Shown: positions 61,351 through 64,000 of the stretch, piece by piece
Position numbering within the stretch: the stretch's first letter is position 1
How the letters are laid out: every line of letters starts with the position of its first letter
The notes under the pieces: generated by a model
Seen by the model: the letters and a program-made list of their open reading frames with translations, nothing else
Told to the model about the DNA's origin: nothing
The model's database searches: none
Translations under genes and position numbers: made by a program
Source of the DNA: Paraeggerthella hominis
GTDB lineage: Bacteria; Actinomycetota; Coriobacteriia; Coriobacteriales; Eggerthellaceae
Assembly (NCBI RefSeq): GCF_021044775.1
Contig: NZ_JAJNOQ010000007.1
Span: 1-64,000 of the forward strand
Length of the DNA: 64,000 nt
Reading direction: 5' to 3'

Positions 61351-61698
61351 ATGAAACGCTCTGGACTGATCGCAATGATCGCACTTGCCGCCCTCCCCCT
61401 TGTCACGACAGGGCTCGCCGTCCTGTTCGCTATGCCCGATACCGTTCCGCTCCATATAGGCGCAAACGGCGTCGACCGCATCGGTTCCAAATACGAAGCG
61501 TTTGAAATGGGCTTCCTCATGACGGGCTGCTGCGCACTGTTCGCCGTCATGTACGCGTTCATGGACAAGCTAGCTGCGATGGGCCTTGTACACGGCACCG
61601 ACGCACACGGAGGGCGCACCCTTCTCCTCTTCGCCCAGATAAGCATGAACGCCATCCAGGTCTTTCTTCTTTTCTTGATGTCTTTCGACATGCAATAA
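61351..61698 (+). CDS. DUF1648-containing membrane protein
   Basis: A 115-aa membrane protein with three hydrophobic segments. PDTVPLHIGANGVDRIGSKYE is the DUF1648 signature, found in small membrane proteins of Gram-positives including SdpI-like immunity proteins. Function unknown. The ATG at 61351 follows AAAGGACAGCG. A TATAAT at about 61188-61193 on the plus strand could be its promoter. Confidence 0.7.
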   Translation: MKRSGLIAMIALAALPLVTTGLAVLFAMPDTVPLHIGANGVDRIGSKYEAFEMGFLMTGCCALFAVMYAFMDKLAAMGLVHGTDAHGGRTLLLFAQISMNAIQVFLLFLMSFDMQ

Positions 61699-62239
61699 GG
61701 GACCGGCGCGGCGCGGGAGCGCAGGAGGAGGCGGCGCGAGTGCGGGCGCGGGAACCGACGCGGCAGGCGCGCAGGGGGGGGTGCGACGCAGGGGCGGGTG
61801 CGCGGGGGCCAGCGAGGCGGACGCGGGGACCGGCGCGGACGCAGGGCGCGCAGGGGCGGGTGCGCGGGGGCCGGCGCGACGCGGGCGCGCGGAGCCAAGC
61901 CCGTCAGCAAGCGGACCGCGCACGTTGTGGCGGAGCGCGTCCCGCTTGAACGTTGCAAGTTTGTCAAAACGGAAGAGTTTTGCTGGTCCTCAACCCAGAA
62001 TAAACCCAACCTGCAAACCTGTGATCAGGCATGATAAAAAACGCTCATAACCACATTGCCTCGACAGGGCGAAAAATCGCCGCAAAACTCGCTGGTTTTG
62101 ACAGAACCTCGGCCCCACCGTCGAAACGCGCGGCGGCGAAAGCACGAAAACGCGATATGGGCACTTTCGCGAAACGCAGCCGCCGCCGCGCGCACTGTGG
62201 GATAATAGGCAAGATTTCGACCCACAAGGAGATTCAAGA
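61699..62239. other. GC-rich low-complexity region with repeat element C
   Basis: 61700-61905 is a low-complexity run of GGCGCG, GGGGCGGGTGCG and GGCCGGCGCG near-repeats, for example GCAGGGCGCGCAGGGGCGGG. Downstream is element C (61962-62103). Long Arg/Ala/Gly or Pro/Ala frames on both strands are composition artefacts. No gene is supported. Confidence 0.7.
61962..62103. repeat. Inverted-repeat element, copy C (MITE-like)
   Basis: A 142-bp element with 22-bp imperfect terminal inverted repeats (61962-61983 with 62082-62103; TGTCAAAAC...GAGTTTTGC). It is related to copy A at 20401-20548 in both ends and in the stretch GGGCGAAAAATCGCCGCAAA. Confidence 0.75.
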
Positions 62240-63529
62240 ATGACCGTGCAGAACCCCCGCATCACGAACCCTGCCGACGTGCGACATCGCTTGCAGCCCG
62301 TCGTCGTAGGCGGCGACATCCTGGCGTACAGCTACGTGCGAGAACTCCATCGCGCTTACCAAGTCGAACGCACCATCGTGCTGGCAACGCAGGACATCAA
62401 GATGCTGTCGAGCAGCCGCTTCACCGACTATCGCCTGGAGCCGCTCATCCACGATCCGGAAGGCCTGTACGATGCGCTCGAGCGCGTTGCCGCGCAGACG
62501 CACGCCGAAGATCCCGACCGCGTGCTGCTGGTCCTAGGTTGCGACGACTGCCACGCGCGCATGCTGTCCGCCGGGAAGGCGCGCCTGGAGGCCGCAGGCT
62601 ACACGGTCCCCTACATCGATTTCGATCTGCTTGACGAGATCACGCAGAAGCGGCGCTTCTACGAACTGTGCGAAGAACTGGGCATCCCCTACCCGCGCAC
62701 CTGGTACTTCGACTGCGGCGAAAACGGTCCCGACGAGCTGCCCGTGCACGACTTCCCTTACCCGCTTATCGCCAAACCCTCGAACTCGGCGCAGTTCCAA
62801 GACGCCACCATCGAGGGATGGCGCAAGATCTACGAGATCGAGACGCCGGAAGAGCTTGCCCAGGTGTGGCGCAGCATCCGCACGTCCGATTACAACAACG
62901 AACTGGTGTTGCAAGACTTCATCCCCGGCGGCGACGACGCCATCCGCACGCTCACCACGTTCTCGGACGCGTCGGGAGACATGCGCGTGGTGTCGGGCGG
63001 CGTCGTATGCCTTCAAGACCACGACCCCACCGCGCTCGGCAACCCGCTGTGCATCATGGGGGAACGCGAAGAAGCCATCATCGAGGCCGCAAAGAGCATG
63101 CTCGCCCGCATCGGGTACCGAGGATTCGCGAACTTCGACATCAAGTACGACGAACGCGACGGATCCTTCCGGTTCTTCGAGGTGAACACGCGCTGCGGGC
63201 GCAACACCTACTACATGAGCTTGGGCGGCGTGAACTTCGTCACGCTCATCGTGCGGGAATTCATCTTGGGAGAGCGCATCGACTACCGCGAAGCGTACGA
63301 CCCGTTCGTGTACAGTTGTGTGCCCCGCTACGTGCTCGACCGCAGCATGGAGAACCGCGCGCGCCTGCAACAAGCCCTTGACGTGCTGCGTCGCACAGCC
63401 GAGCCCTACCCGCTGCATTACGGGTCGGACTCGTTCGTGCACAACATGTGGGCACGCATCATGCACCTGAACCAAATCCCGAAGTTCAAGCGCTTCTACT
63501 GGGATACCGACGGCAAGCAGCTGAAGTAA
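62240..63529 (+). CDS. ATP-grasp family ligase
   Basis: A 429-aa ATP-grasp protein. The preATP-grasp part contains PVVVGGDILAYSYVRELHRAY; the ATP-grasp core has YPLIAKPSNSAQF (ATP lysine), ELVLQDFIPGG, and GFANFDIKYDERDGSFRFFEVNTRCGR with the Mg2+ ligands E and N. It resembles D-aspartate ligase-like and carboxylate-amine ligases, which join an amino acid to a carboxylate. The real substrate is unknown; a peptidoglycan side-chain role is possible. ATG follows CAAGGAGATTC. The next gene starts 1 bp after its stop. Confidence 0.85.
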   Translation: MTVQNPRITNPADVRHRLQPVVVGGDILAYSYVRELHRAYQVERTIVLATQDIKMLSSSRFTDYRLEPLIHDPEGLYDALERVAAQTHAEDPDRVLLVLGCDDCHARMLSAGKARLEAAGYTVPYIDFDLLDEITQKRRFYELCEELGIPYPRTWYFDCGENGPDELPVHDFPYPLIAKPSNSAQFQDATIEGWRKIYEIETPEELAQVWRSIRTSDYNNELVLQDFIPGGDDAIRTLTTFSDASGDMRVVSGGVVCLQDHDPTALGNPLCIMGEREEAIIEAAKSMLARIGYRGFANFDIKYDERDGSFRFFEVNTRCGRNTYYMSLGGVNFVTLIVREFILGERIDYREAYDPFVYSCVPRYVLDRSMENRARLQQALDVLRRTAEPYPLHYGSDSFVHNMWARIMHLNQIPKFKRFYWDTDGKQLK

Positions 63530-63530
63530 C

Positions 63531-64000
63531 ATGGACGCCCACGCCACCTCGAGCACGGGAAGCAGCAACGCGCACCACGACCTTCGCAGCCTGATCACGG
63601 TCTCCGCGGGCTACGGCATTGTGTGCGGGCTCACGTTCCCGCTCATGATATCGAGCACGTTTCTGCAGGAAATGAGCCTTTCGCACGGAGCCGGGAACTC
63701 GTTCGGCGCGCTCTTCTTCATCGCGTACACGGCCACTATGCTGATCACGGCGGCCCTTCACGTGTTTCGCCGCAAGGCGGAGCATCGCCTGCGCATGGCC
63801 ACGGCATTCGGTGCGGCGTTCCTTGGCAACGCGCTCATGCTTGCTCGGCTTCTTGGGGCAATCGAGGGCGGATGGCTCTACGCCATCGTGGTGTCGGGCA
63901 GTATCGGATACGGTCTTGCAACTGCGGAATTGGGATGGATAGGGCGAATATCCGCGCTTTCGCGAGAAGGCGGCCCTTCCCTGGCGCGCGCGATCCCCCT
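63531..64000 (+). CDS. Membrane protein, 5' part (possible LuxR-type membrane regulator)
   Basis: The frame opens with ATG 1 bp after the ATP-grasp stop and runs through the window edge without a stop (at least 156 codons). It starts MDAHATSSTGSSNAHHDL, then has hydrophobic segments such as FGALFFIAYTATMLITAALHVF and GAAFLGNALMLARLLG. Size and layout resemble the membrane part of the LuxR-type protein at 54740, whose helix-turn-helix is C-terminal, but the C terminus lies outside the window. The coupled start suggests an operon with the ATP-grasp ligase. Confidence 0.65.
   Translation, partial: MDAHATSSTGSSNAHHDLRSLITVSAGYGIVCGLTFPLMISSTFLQEMSLSHGAGNSFGALFFIAYTATMLITAALHVFRRKAEHRLRMATAFGAAFLGNALMLARLLGAIEGGWLYAIVVSGSIGYGLATAELGWIGRISALSREGGPSLARAIP

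Noticed and set aside
61221..62009. A 262-codon minus-strand frame across the DUF1648 gene and the GC-rich tract
   Set aside because: Low-complexity Pro/Arg/Ala sequence antisense to a supported membrane protein gene.

Overview
The window looks like chromosomal DNA of an Eggerthellaceae-type actinobacterium (Coriobacteriia). It is GC-rich throughout. The 16S 5' end carries the actinobacterial signature. The division and cell-wall (dcw) cluster has sepF, yggT and divIVA but no ftsA. Heme is made by the siroheme (Ahb) route. A LuxR-type regulator with a multi-pass membrane domain sits beside a Tat-exported flavoprotein, which is typical of this family. Genus was not resolved. I saw no transposase, prophage, integron or CRISPR array.

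Layout. 1-500: 5' end of a 16S rRNA gene on the minus strand with its leader and promoter. 499-5136: CCA-adding enzyme, tRNA-Gln and tRNA-Glu, an MBL-fold hydrolase and a YtcJ-like amidohydrolase. 5237-9054: thiC-thiM-thiE-thiD operon under a TPP riboswitch; thiN lies at 19086-19730. 9151-18591: a tetrapyrrole operon read on the minus strand (precorrin-2 dehydrogenase/ferrochelatase, hemA, hemC, cobA-hemD, ahbC, hemB, ahbA-ahbB fusion, hemL) that ends in a structurally odd tRNA-Glu. 19945-20304: RNase P RNA. 20649-25588: merR, ahbD and a FecCD-type ABC importer, which supply the last heme step and probably iron or heme uptake. 25918-47130: divIVA, yggT, proC, sepF, yggS, pgeF, ftsZ, ftsQ, murB, murC, murG, ftsW, murD, mraY, murF, murE, ftsI, ftsL, rsmH and mraZ, all on the minus strand. 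47572-54651: xerD, a DUF1846 protein, an AbiEi-like protein fused to a nuclease-like domain, NAD kinase and MurJ. 54740-58468: membrane LuxR regulator, flavoprotein and small lipoprotein. 59154-64000: asnB, a DUF1648 membrane protein, an ATP-grasp ligase and a truncated membrane protein.

Most interesting signals. (1) The heme operon and the merR-ahbD-ABC operon start at promoters with the same -35 (TTGACG), the same 19-bp spacer length, the same -10 (TATGCT) and the same dyad GACG-N3-CGTC in the spacer. This points to one MerR-controlled heme regulon. (2) The last gene of the heme operon is a tRNA-Glu with A instead of U at position 33 and an A53-C61 mismatch, 46 nt after hemL. Its charged form would be the substrate of HemA in the same operon, so it may be a tRNA used mainly for heme synthesis rather than translation. 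(3) HemA has a seven-cysteine C-terminal tail. (4) Several palindromic or inverted-repeat elements occur, one of them read in frame at the N terminus of the ABC ATPase.
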